Source: Pseudomonas sp. B21-056
GTDB lineage: Bacteria; Pseudomonadota; Gammaproteobacteria; Pseudomonadales; Pseudomonadaceae
DNA length: 64,000 bases
Direction of reading: 5' to 3'
NCBI RefSeq assembly: GCF_026016325.1
Contig: NZ_CP087203.1
Span: forward strand, 1,116,001 to 1,180,000
A program made the position numbers and the translations under genes. Numbering within the stretch: position 1 is the first letter of the stretch; every line of letters starts with the position of its first letter. Positions 48,228 through 56,744 of the stretch are shown here, in pieces. The notes below the pieces were generated by a model that saw only the letters and a program-made list of their open reading frames with translations, made no database searches and was not told where the DNA came from.

Positions 48228-51017
48228 TTGTTGGCCATCGTAATTAATTTTGATAACACGGACGTATCCAGGCTTTGCACAAGCCTGAGCAAGGGATATA
48301 TGGTTTCTATCAGGGTGCGCGGTGAGGATAAGACTCGGCAGATCAGCGACTGGTCAATCAAGGGTGATAGGAGCGACGCACTCTTGCTCGTCTGTCATTT
48401 TCCTTCCGGCAAACGTTTCTCCAGTCCGCTTGAAGAATGTGAGGTCGCCCCTACCCGAGTGCTGAGTAACAAACTTCTGCGCACGAAGGGCAGTGCGGTG
48501 CTTCACCCCATCGAGAAAGCTGCGATCTACGGTGAGAAGTACGCGGTTGTCCAGTATTCCGGAAGTACGAAAAATTACGTGTTCAAGCTGAGCGCTATCG
48601 AGTTTGTCGCGCCGACGAGGATCAAGGACGAACCGCTCTTCCACTATTTCCTTTCTGTTGCCCATGGCCGGGTTGATCAGGCCGCGAAGCCAGCGGACAA
48701 GGTGATCGCCGAAAATGTGCTGCGCCAACTGAACGCAATACCTTCATGCTCAGATACGGCCTTGCACGCCTACTGTTCCAGACAGAACGGGCAGCAGGCA
48801 CAAGCGGGAGATTTCATTTTTCCTTTTGGCATCAATGAAAGCCAGCTGCAAGCCGTTGAGCGGGCCTTCACGTCGCAGATCAGTTTGATCGAAGGCCCTC
48901 CCGGCACTGGCAAGACCCAGACCATTCTGAACATCATCGCTAATATCCTGTTGCGTGGGAAAACGGTGGCGGTGGTGTCCAATAACAATTCGGCCGTGGC
49001 GAATGTCTGCGAAAAGCTGGGTAAGTCTGGGCTCGATTATCTGGTCGCCGAGTTGGGTAGCACTGAGAATCGCGAGGCATTTTTCGCCAATCCGCGTCCT
49101 CGCCCCTCAGCGCTTCCCGAAGCCACGCCTTCGATGGAGCGGATCCAGGTTGTCCTGCAACAGCTCAAGGGGTATCTGAGTACCCGCAATGCTGTGGCGC
49201 AGTTGCAGATAGAAATCAATGAGCTGGAGGTGGAGCGTCGCTACCTGCAGCAGTGGCAGCAGGATAACGGCGTACAGATACCGCCCCTGGATAAATTCAA
49301 GCTGACCCCGCAAAAGTCCGCAGACATGATGGCCTATCTGGCCCACCTGGGAGGTCGTCGCGTCAGGATCAAGGACAGAATCGAACTGCTGTTCAATTTC
49401 AGGATTCTACGCACCCGGCCGTTCGACAACTGGGAAAAGCGTCAGTCAATGTTCTATGGCCTGCAGCTCCATTATTACGACAAGGCGCTACAGGAAAAAA
49501 ATGTGCTGTTGAAAACCCATCAGCAGTCTTTGCGACTCGGCAATTACCAGGCGCTGCTGGATGAACTGACCAGCATTTCGATGAAATACCTCAAGCAGCA
49601 CCTGCATCGACAGGTGTCGACCCCCGAACCCTTTGAGGCCAAGACCTACAAGCGCAAATTTGATGAGTTCGTGAAACGCTATCCGATTATTTCCAGTAGT
49701 ACGCATTCGATCATCAACTCGCTTCCAGCCGGGGCGATGCTCGACTACGTGATTATCGACGAGGCCTCGCAGCAGGACATTGTCCCGGGAGTATTGGCGT
49801 TGGGTTGCGCGAAGCAACTGATCATTGTTGGCGACAGGAAACAACTGGCGCATATCCCTGCAAAGCTGGGCCTGGCAGCGCCCCAGGATAAGGAGCACTA
49901 CGATTGCGAGACATACAGCCTGCTTGATTCGTGCGTCCGTGTGTTCAACGGTTCCATTCCGACGACGCTGCTCAAGGAGCACTATCGCTGTCACCCGCGG
50001 ATCATTCAGTTTTGCAATCAGCAGTTTTACGACGACCAATTGGTCCCGATGACGAGGGACAACGGGGAAAACCCTCTGTCGCTGCTGGTCACCGCCAAGG
50101 GTAACCACACGCGAAAGACCACTAACCTTCGGGAACTGGATTCGCTGTTGGCGACGCTGGAAGGTGGGGGCGAAAGCGCATGGGAGGGGGAGGATGGCAG
50201 AGGCTTCATTGCACCATTCAGGGCTCAGGCCGCTCTTTCGAGCACGCTTTTGCCGGCTGACTTCGTCAATGACACCGTGCACAAGTTCCAGGGGCGCGAA
50301 TGCGATGAGATCGTTTTTTCCACCGTCTTGGACAAAAAGAGTACTACTCCGAAGTTCCTGACGTTCGTGGATGATCCTCGTATGGTCAATGTAGCTGTGT
50401 CTCGAGCTAAAAATCGATTTACCTTGGTCACGGGAGATGATGTCTTCACGGCGAACAACGGGCATATCGCAGCGCTGGTGCGCTACATCGAATATTACGC
50501 AGAGGAAAGACAGGTGCATCGTGCGCCCGTGATCTCGGCCTTCGATCTGCTTTACGCGGAGTACGATCAATCGCTCGAACGCCTCAATCAGCGATTGCGG
50601 CGGGAAGATTCCGATTTCAAGTCAGAGCGGATCATTGCGCAGATCCTGCGTGAGACGCTGGAACGGGAGGTCTGCCGGGGGCTCATGTTCCACTCACAGG
50701 TTCCGTTGAAGCAAGTGGCCTCAACCACCAACGCGAGCCTGACCCCGCGGGAGCTGGAGTTCATGGGCAACGGCTCCAGTTGTGATTTCGTGCTCTATTT
50801 CAAGGTTGGGAAAACACCGCTGGGCGTACTGGAAGTTGATGGGGCCAGCCATGACACGCCGGAGCAGGCGAGACTCGACGCCTTGAAAGACAGCATCCTG
50901 GACAAGTGCGGTATCCCTTTACTGCGTTTGCGTACCGTTGAAAGCCGCATTGAACAACGGGTCGCGGCATTTGTGATGCAGTGGGCAACCAGTGCCTCAA
51001 CGGACTCTGTGGGGTAA
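48228..51017 (+). CDS. SF1 helicase with C-terminal DUF2726-like domain
   Basis: 929 residues. All SF1/UPF1-like motifs are present in order: GPPGTGKTQT (~222-231), IIDEASQQD (~509-517), VGDRKQL (~534-540), HYRCHP (~585-590), FIAPFRAQ (~660), VHKFQGRECDEIVFSTV (~684-700) and VNVAVSRAKNRFTLV (~720-734). A coiled insert lies about 305-480. The C-terminus (~800-905) has CDFVLYFKVGKT, GVLEVDGASHD and KCGIPLLRLR, resembling DUF2726 and restriction-like PD-(D/E)XK folds. Start TTG 48228 is uncertain; ATG 48300 has AAGGG upstream. It follows the HTH gene by 60 bases. Role in phage defence is possible. Confidence 0.8.
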   Translation: MLAIVINFDNTDVSRLCTSLSKGYMVSIRVRGEDKTRQISDWSIKGDRSDALLLVCHFPSGKRFSSPLEECEVAPTRVLSNKLLRTKGSAVLHPIEKAAIYGEKYAVVQYSGSTKNYVFKLSAIEFVAPTRIKDEPLFHYFLSVAHGRVDQAAKPADKVIAENVLRQLNAIPSCSDTALHAYCSRQNGQQAQAGDFIFPFGINESQLQAVERAFTSQISLIEGPPGTGKTQTILNIIANILLRGKTVAVVSNNNSAVANVCEKLGKSGLDYLVAELGSTENREAFFANPRPRPSALPEATPSMERIQVVLQQLKGYLSTRNAVAQLQIEINELEVERRYLQQWQQDNGVQIPPLDKFKLTPQKSADMMAYLAHLGGRRVRIKDRIELLFNFRILRTRPFDNWEKRQSMFYGLQLHYYDKALQEKNVLLKTHQQSLRLGNYQALLDELTSISMKYLKQHLHRQVSTPEPFEAKTYKRKFDEFVKRYPIISSSTHSIINSLPAGAMLDYVIIDEASQQDIVPGVLALGCAKQLIIVGDRKQLAHIPAKLGLAAPQDKEHYDCETYSLLDSCVRVFNGSIPTTLLKEHYRCHPRIIQFCNQQFYDDQLVPMTRDNGENPLSLLVTAKGNHTRKTTNLRELDSLLATLEGGGESAWEGEDGRGFIAPFRAQAALSSTLLPADFVNDTVHKFQGRECDEIVFSTVLDKKSTTPKFLTFVDDPRMVNVAVSRAKNRFTLVTGDDVFTANNGHIAALVRYIEYYAEERQVHRAPVISAFDLLYAEYDQSLERLNQRLRREDSDFKSERIIAQILRETLEREVCRGLMFHSQVPLKQVASTTNASLTPRELEFMGNGSSCDFVLYFKVGKTPLGVLEVDGASHDTPEQARLDALKDSILDKCGIPLLRLRTVESRIEQRVAAFVMQWATSASTDSVG

Positions 51018-51141
51018 TCCGGCCGCAGCAATGGCGGGTGACGCAACAATCCTTCACTTAATCTTTCTCAATTGCAGGTGTATCGTATTTGCCTTTTGCG
51101 GGCCCACCGGTTCGCCGCGGATTCAATAGGTGGTTGCACTC

Positions 51142-52518
51142 ATGTCGTTTACCCGTCGCCAAATACTCGGTGGCCTGGCCGGTCTTGTTGTCGTGGGCGT
51201 TGGCGCGGGAGGCGCATCGCGGTATTGGTTGGGCAAGCGGGCGGATGCCGAGGCTGGGCACGACTATGAGTTGATTGCGGCGCCTTTGGACGTCGAGCTG
51301 GTGGCCGGGCACAAGACCCAGGCTTGGGCCTTTGGGCCATCGGCGCCGGGCACTGAGTTGCGGGTGCGTCAGGGCGAGTGGTTGCGGGTACGCTTCATCA
51401 ATCACCTGCCGGTCGCCACCACCATCCACTGGCACGGCATCCGCCTGCCGCTGGAGATGGACGGAGTGCCGTATGTCTCGCAACTGCCGGTGCTGCCGGG
51501 TGAATACTTCGATTATAAATTCCGCGTGCCGGACGCCGGCAGCTATTGGTACCACCCCCACGTCAACAGCAGCGAAGAGCTGGGACGTGGGCTGGTGGGG
51601 CCGCTGATCATTGAAGAGCGCGAGCCCACCGGCTTCAAATACGAAAAGACCCTGAGCCTTAAGAGCTGGCATGTGGATGAGCAGGGCGAGTTTGTAGAGT
51701 TCAGCATCCCTCGCGAGGCGGCCCGTGGCGGGACGGCCGGGCGGTTGTCGACCATCAACGGTGTGCCGGAGGCGGTGATCGACCTGCCGGCCGGGCAGAT
51801 CACCCGGGTGCGCCTGCTCAACCTCGACAATACCCTGACCTACCGGATCAACATTCCCGGGGTCGAAGCGCAGATCTATGCCCTGGACGGCAATCCCATC
51901 GAACCGCGCCCGCTGGGCAAGGAATACTGGCTCGGCCCGGGCATGCGCATCTGCCTGGCGATCAAGGCGCCGGCGGCCGGGGAAGAGCTGTCGTTGCGCA
52001 ACGGCCCGGTGCGCCTGGGCACCCTGCGTTCAGTGCCCAACAATGATGCGCCGCCCCAATGGCCGCCCGCGTTGCCGGCCAACCCGGTGTCGGAGCCGGA
52101 CCTGGCCAATGCCGAGAAACTCAACTTCAATTTCGAGTGGGTCGGTTCGGTGTCGGTTGACACGGACAACGGCAAGCCACCGAGCCTGTGGCAGATCAAC
52201 GGCAAGGCCTGGGACATTACTGACAAGACCTGCGCCGACCGGCCGATTGCCACGCTGAAAAAGGGCCAGAGCTATATTTTCGAATTGAAGAACATGACCC
52301 AGTACCAGCATCCGGTCCATTTGCACGGGATGAGCTTCAAGGTGATCGCGTCCAACCGCCACAAGGTCATTCCGTATTTCACCGACACCTACCTGCTGGG
52401 CAAGAACGAGCGGGCGCAGGTGGCATTGGTGGCGGATAACCCGGGTGTGTGGATGTTCCACTGCCATGTGATCGACCACATGGAAACCGGCCTGATGGCC
52501 GCCATCGAGGTGGCGTGA
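51142..52518 (+). CDS. Multicopper oxidase family protein
   Basis: 458 residues. A twin-arginine signal (FTRRQILGGLAG) predicts export folded. Three cupredoxin domains carry the copper clusters: HWHGIRLP, WYHPHVNS, HPVHLHGMSF, and HCHVIDHMETG, complete for T1, T2 and T3 copper. In P. aeruginosa a gene of this class lies between guaA and tadA, so this is the original neighbour of tadA. ATG 51142. Substrate unknown, possibly a metal or phenolic compound. Confidence 0.93.
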   Translation: MSFTRRQILGGLAGLVVVGVGAGGASRYWLGKRADAEAGHDYELIAAPLDVELVAGHKTQAWAFGPSAPGTELRVRQGEWLRVRFINHLPVATTIHWHGIRLPLEMDGVPYVSQLPVLPGEYFDYKFRVPDAGSYWYHPHVNSSEELGRGLVGPLIIEEREPTGFKYEKTLSLKSWHVDEQGEFVEFSIPREAARGGTAGRLSTINGVPEAVIDLPAGQITRVRLLNLDNTLTYRINIPGVEAQIYALDGNPIEPRPLGKEYWLGPGMRICLAIKAPAAGEELSLRNGPVRLGTLRSVPNNDAPPQWPPALPANPVSEPDLANAEKLNFNFEWVGSVSVDTDNGKPPSLWQINGKAWDITDKTCADRPIATLKKGQSYIFELKNMTQYQHPVHLHGMSFKVIASNRHKVIPYFTDTYLLGKNERAQVALVADNPGVWMFHCHVIDHMETGLMAAIEVA

Positions 52519-53015
52519 TGCGCCAGATTCGCCCCGCCCGGATCATCGACCGCAGCCGCGACCAGGACTTCATGCGCGAAGCCCTGGCGCTGGCCGCGCA
52601 AGGGGCGGCCCTGGGCGAGGTGCCGGTGGGCGCGGTGCTGGTGCAGGACGGCGAGATCATCGGGCGCGGCTTCAACTGCCCGATCAGCGGCCACGACCCC
52701 AGCGCCCATGCGGAAATGGTCGCCATCCGCGCCGCCGCCCAGGCCGTGAGCAACTATCGCCTGCCCGGCAGCACCCTCTATGTGACGCTCGAACCGTGCA
52801 GCATGTGCGCCGGCCTGATCGTCCACTCCCGCATCGCCCGGGTCGTCTACGGCGCCCTGGAGCCCAAGGCCGGCATCGTGCAGAGCCAGGGGCAGTTTTT
52901 CAGCCAGGCATTTCTGAACCATCGGGTGATGTTCGAGGGGGGGGTGTTGGCGGAGGAATGCAGCACGGTGCTGAGCGAGTTCTTCAAGGCGCGCAGGGCC
53001 AAACCGTCAGACTAA
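52518..53015 (+). CDS. tadA: tRNA-specific adenosine deaminase TadA
   Basis: 165 residues. Converts A34 to inosine in tRNA-Arg(ACG). Zinc and catalytic residues: PSAHAEMVAI and the PCSMCAG pair. Its ATG shares one base with the multicopper oxidase stop (TGATG). Essential in most bacteria. Confidence 0.97.
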   Translation: MRQIRPARIIDRSRDQDFMREALALAAQGAALGEVPVGAVLVQDGEIIGRGFNCPISGHDPSAHAEMVAIRAAAQAVSNYRLPGSTLYVTLEPCSMCAGLIVHSRIARVVYGALEPKAGIVQSQGQFFSQAFLNHRVMFEGGVLAEECSTVLSEFFKARRAKPSD

Positions 53016-53026
53016 ACGCTGAACCC

Positions 53027-53117
53027 TTGTGGGAGCGAGCCTGCTCGCGATAGCGGAGTGTCAGTTAACACACCTTTGACTGATTCACCGCTATCGCGAG
53101 CAGGCTCGCTCCCACAG
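53027..53117. repeat. REPIN (paired REP elements)
   Basis: TGTGGGAGCGAGCCTGCTCG and its inverse in CGCGAGCAGGCTCGCTCCC flank about 40 bases, extended by pairing ATAGCGG/CCGCTAT, between tadA and cmoB. Family A. Confidence 0.85.
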
Positions 53118-53140
53118 GGTTTTGGGGTTGTTTGATCTAT

Positions 53141-54097
53141 TTATTTACGCGCCACAATCACCGCCCGCATCGGCGCCGGCAAGCCTTCGATGGTCTTGCT
53201 GTGGTCATCGGGATCGAGAAAGTCACTCAGCGACTGATACTTCATCCACTCGGTGCCGCGCTGTTCTTCAACAGTGGTCAGGCTGACGTCGACGCAGCGC
53301 ACATCGCTGAAACCGGCGCGGCGCAGCCAGCGCTCCAGGGCCGGCACCGAAGGCAGGAACCACACGTTGCGCATCTGCGCGTAGCGGTCCTCGGGCACCA
53401 GCACCTGATGTTCGTCGCCCTCGATCACCAGGGTTTCCAGCACCAGCTCACCGCCCTTGATCAGGCAGTCCTTGAGGGCCAGCAAGTGCTCGATAGGCGA
53501 GCGGCGATGGTAGAACACCCCCATGGAAAACACCGTGTCGAAGCCTTCCAGATCCGGCGGCAGGTCTTCGAAGGGGAACGGCAAGTGCCAGGCATTGGGC
53601 TGCGACAGATAGCGCTGCACCGCCTGGAACTGGCAGAAGAACAGCCAGTTGGGGTCGACGCCGATCACCGTGTCGGCCCCGGCGCCGAGCATCCGCCACA
53701 TGTAGTAACCGTTGCCACAGCCGACATCGAGGATGCGCTTGCCCTTCAGGTCCAGGTGCGGCGCCACCCGCGACCATTTCCAGTCCGAGCGCCATTCGGT
53801 GTCCACGTGCACGCCAAACAGGTCGAACGGACCCTTGCGCCACGGCGACAGGCCCATCAGCGCGGTGCGCATCTGCGCACGGGTTTCGTCGCTGCAATCG
53901 GTGTCGAGGGTCAGGCCGTTCAACAGGTCGATTTCGCTCGGTTGCAGCATCGGCAAGGCGTCGAGGGCACTCTGCCAACGCTCCAGGTCGCCATGGCCCT
54001 TTTCCATTTTGGTATCGAGTTGCGTCTGCAGCGTAGCGGCCCAGTCGGCCAGGGGCGTGCCGGCCAGGCGGCGGGCGAGGGGGGACAGATCAATCAT
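53141..54097 (-). CDS. cmoB: tRNA U34 carboxymethyltransferase CmoB
   Basis: 318 residues. Uses carboxy-SAM made by CmoA to form 5-carboxymethoxyuridine at the wobble position. SAM-fold motif [15 protein letters not shown] is in the middle, with [15 protein letters not shown] and [16 protein letters not shown]. Start ATG overlaps the cmoA stop (ATGA). Confidence 0.96.
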   Translation of the reverse strand: MIDLSPLARRLAGTPLADWAATLQTQLDTKMEKGHGDLERWQSALDALPMLQPSEIDLLNGLTLDTDCSDETRAQMRTALMGLSPWRKGPFDLFGVHVDTEWRSDWKWSRVAPHLDLKGKRILDVGCGNGYYMWRMLGAGADTVIGVDPNWLFFCQFQAVQRYLSQPNAWHLPFPFEDLPPDLEGFDTVFSMGVFYHRRSPIEHLLALKDCLIKGGELVLETLVIEGDEHQVLVPEDRYAQMRNVWFLPSVPALERWLRRAGFSDVRCVDVSLTTVEEQRGTEWMKYQSLSDFLDPDDHSKTIEGLPAPMRAVIVARK

Positions 54098-54837
54098 GGC
54101 AAGGCAATCAACGAGGCGAAGTTAAGACACTGGAACCACGGCACGACTTTCGAGAACCCGGCCGCCAGCAGGCGTTCGCGGTGTTCTTCGAGGCTGTCGG
54201 GCTTCATGACGTTTTCGATGGCGCTGCGTTTCTGGGCGATTTCCAACTCGCTGTAGCCGTTGGCGCGCTTGAAGGCCACGTGCAGGTCGGTGAGCAACGC
54301 GTGCTCCTGTGCATCGTTGAAGCGCAGTTTTTCCGACAGGATCAGGGCGCCACCGGGCAGCAAGGCCTGGCGAATGCGGCTCAATAACGCCGTGCGCTGG
54401 TCCGGTGCGATGAATTGCAGGGTGAAGTTCAGCGCCACCACCGAGGCCGGCTGGAATTCCAGGGCCAGGATGTCGCCCTCGATCACCTCCACCGGTAGCA
54501 GCTCCTGGAACATCGAGTCCTGGCCGTTGAGGTATTCGCGGCAGCGCTCGACCATGGCCGCGGAGTTATCCACAGCAATCACCCGGCAACCGTCGGTGCG
54601 CACGTGGCGGCGCAATGCCTGGGTCACCGCGCCCAGGGAAGAGCCCAGGTCATAGAGCACGCTGTTTGGCTGGGCGAACTGCGCGGCGAGCACGCCGAGG
54701 TTTTCGACAATGGTCGGATAACCCGGCACCGAGCGCTTGATCATGTCCGGGAACACCCGCACCACGTCCTCGTTGAAGGCGAAGTCAGGCACTTGGGCCA
54801 GGGGTTGGGCGAATAAGCGATCGGGCTCTTTGCTCAC
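54094..54837 (-). CDS. cmoA: Carboxy-S-adenosylmethionine synthase CmoA
   Basis: 247 residues. Makes carboxy-SAM from SAM and prephenate for CmoB. The motif [36 protein letters not shown] and [13 protein letters not shown] mark the fold. GTG 54837 ([15 protein letters not shown]) is chosen; longer readings add unrelated sequence. First gene of a two-gene unit with cmoB. Confidence 0.96.
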   Translation of the reverse strand: MSKEPDRLFAQPLAQVPDFAFNEDVVRVFPDMIKRSVPGYPTIVENLGVLAAQFAQPNSVLYDLGSSLGAVTQALRRHVRTDGCRVIAVDNSAAMVERCREYLNGQDSMFQELLPVEVIEGDILALEFQPASVVALNFTLQFIAPDQRTALLSRIRQALLPGGALILSEKLRFNDAQEHALLTDLHVAFKRANGYSELEIAQKRSAIENVMKPDSLEEHRERLLAAGFSKVVPWFQCLNFASLIALP

Positions 54838-55141
54838 GGCGGTTCCAGCGGCAGGGTGAAAAGGCGGGCATTTTAGCCAATTACTGCGCCAAAGCGTGAT
54901 CTTTGATCGATGCCCGGACCCCACCCTCATGCTCATCGGCTTACGGGGTGACAGCGGAAGTCCGATCGAGGTGAATAGCAACGCAACTTCCAGGCACATT
55001 TTGTTTAGTCGCGTTTTCGATTCGTTTCTTGCTGAGTAAAGACGCGTTGATATAAAAAGCCCAACTTAAAAAACACCTGCCGGTGCGGATATAACCCATG
55101 CGGCGATTGAATTTAAACCAATCCATCAGGGATGATTCCAA

Positions 55142-56101
55142 ATGTTTGCACAAGGGATGACAGTGGCTGGGCGAATACGCTTTTTTATAGTTGCAACAAT
55201 CGCGACGGTTGCGTTTCCAGTCGCTGCTGATAGCACGGGGCACTTATACACAGATGAAAAAGTTACGCTTGGTATCAATGCAGGGGTTCTGAGTGGTCAG
55301 ACCCACGAGCGAGTCTACGAACCCGAGGAAGGTGGGAGAAAGGTCAGCCAGCTCGACTGGAAGTACAGCAATGCAGCGGTCATCAAAGGCTCTCTCGATT
55401 GGAACGTGCTGCCTTGGATGTCACTGGGGGCGTCGGGCTGGACGACGATCACCAGCACGGACGGTTACATGAATGACGATGACTGGGTCGATGCCTCTCA
55501 AAGCCAGTGGACAGACCGCAGTGTCCACCCCGACACGACCCTCCGGTATGCCAACGAATTCGATCTCAATTTCAAGGGTTGGTTATTGAATGAACCGGCT
55601 TATCGTCTGGGCCTGATGGCTGGGTATCAGGAGCGCCGCTTCAGCTTCACCTCCAAGGGGGGATCCTTTAGCTACAACAACGGCGCATACACGGGTGAGT
55701 TTCCAGCGGACGTAACGATCATTGGCTACAAACAGCACTTCAAAACCCCCTATGTGGGGTTGGCCGGTGGTTACCGATACAAACGTTTCGATATGGCAGG
55801 CGCATTCAAATACAGCCGCTGGGCTTCTGCCACTGACGTTGATGAGCACTACCTGGCCGATAAGACGTTTGTCGGCAAAACAAAGCACCAACAATATTAT
55901 TCGTTGGGAGCAAACCTGGGCTATTTCATGAGCGCTAACACGAATGTTTTCGTGGAGAGTACTTGGAGTCGCACCCGGAACAAAAAGGGCAATCTCACCC
56001 TCAAGAGTCGTTCCGATAACTACCGCGAAAGCTACGACGACTCCGCGGGCATTGAAAGCTCCAGCGTCATGACGACCATCGGGCTGAAACACGTTTTTTG
56101 A
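55142..56101 (+). CDS. Omptin-family outer membrane protease
   Basis: 319 residues. A signal peptide (FFIVATIATVAFPVAADS, cleaved after about residue 29) and beta-barrel pattern ending in aromatic Phe (GLKHVF). Catalytic acidic residues are seen in GYMNDDDWVD and the Asp-His pair in TDVDEHYLAD. Omptins (OmpT, Pla) cut between basic residues at the cell surface, for example in antimicrobial peptides, and need rough LPS. Less GC-rich than neighbours, which may mean transfer. Start ATG 55142; ATG 55157 possible. Confidence 0.9.
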   Translation: MFAQGMTVAGRIRFFIVATIATVAFPVAADSTGHLYTDEKVTLGINAGVLSGQTHERVYEPEEGGRKVSQLDWKYSNAAVIKGSLDWNVLPWMSLGASGWTTITSTDGYMNDDDWVDASQSQWTDRSVHPDTTLRYANEFDLNFKGWLLNEPAYRLGLMAGYQERRFSFTSKGGSFSYNNGAYTGEFPADVTIIGYKQHFKTPYVGLAGGYRYKRFDMAGAFKYSRWASATDVDEHYLADKTFVGKTKHQQYYSLGANLGYFMSANTNVFVESTWSRTRNKKGNLTLKSRSDNYRESYDDSAGIESSSVMTTIGLKHVF

Positions 56102-56143
56102 ACAAGAAGGCGGCACTGCATCCTACAGCCAGCCGCCCCACTG

Positions 56144-56536
56144 TCAATTCACTGCAATGGCGCAGTCGAAGGTTTCCACGGGTGGCACTTCAGGGGCCCA
56201 GGGCTGTTGATAAGTCAGGCGCAGCCGACCGGTACCGGCGGCGAATGCCTGGAAGCGCCAGGTCGACACGCCGGCGGCGCCGACAATGCCGGCGTCTTCC
56301 GGATTGCGGTAGACCTCGGGGCCCAGCGCCTTCAATACGCCGCCCGCTGAGTCCTGGATCGCCCAGCGGTATCCGGTGGTCGGGTTGCTGGGCAAGCTCA
56401 GGATCATGTTCTGCCCGTTGTTGAGCCGCACCGGGCATTCGCTGAGTTTTTCCACGGTCACGTTGTTTTTCGGTTGCGTGGCGCAAGCGCTCAACAGGGC
56501 AAGGCTGACGGGGATGAGCAGGCGGGTGAGGGACAT
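56144..56536 (-). CDS. Chagasin-like (I42) protease inhibitor lipoprotein
   Basis: 130 residues. A lipoprotein signal ends LLSAC (Cys18) and the mature part has NPTTGYRW and GAAGVSTWRFQAF, the family I42 loops that block cysteine peptidases. An in-frame upstream ATG adds six residues but has no good ribosome-binding site; GGAG favours 56536. It converges on the omptin gene. Probably a periplasmic or outer-membrane inhibitor; target unknown. Confidence 0.88.
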   Translation of the reverse strand: MSLTRLLIPVSLALLSACATQPKNNVTVEKLSECPVRLNNGQNMILSLPSNPTTGYRWAIQDSAGGVLKALGPEVYRNPEDAGIVGAAGVSTWRFQAFAAGTGRLRLTYQQPWAPEVPPVETFDCAIAVN

Positions 56537-56623
56537 GGGGGCTCCGGCATTCACGACGAATGGGGGAGCATAACCGAAGATGCTACGGGGTGTGTCAGCT
56601 GAGGATGTGCTGCTGCTGATGCC

Positions 56624-56720
56624 TCATCGCGAGCAGGCTCGCTCCCACAGGGTTATTTGTTGAACACAAATTCGGTGACCAACATAAAACCACTGTGGGA
56701 GCGAGCCTGCTCGCGATGAG
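56624..56720. repeat. REPIN (paired REP elements)
   Basis: CTCATCGCGAGCAGGCTCGC and its inverse near 56694-56720, about 50 bases apart, between the inhibitor and lon genes. Family A. Confidence 0.85.
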
Positions 56721-56744
56721 GTCGGTGCGGCCGCTACATCAACC

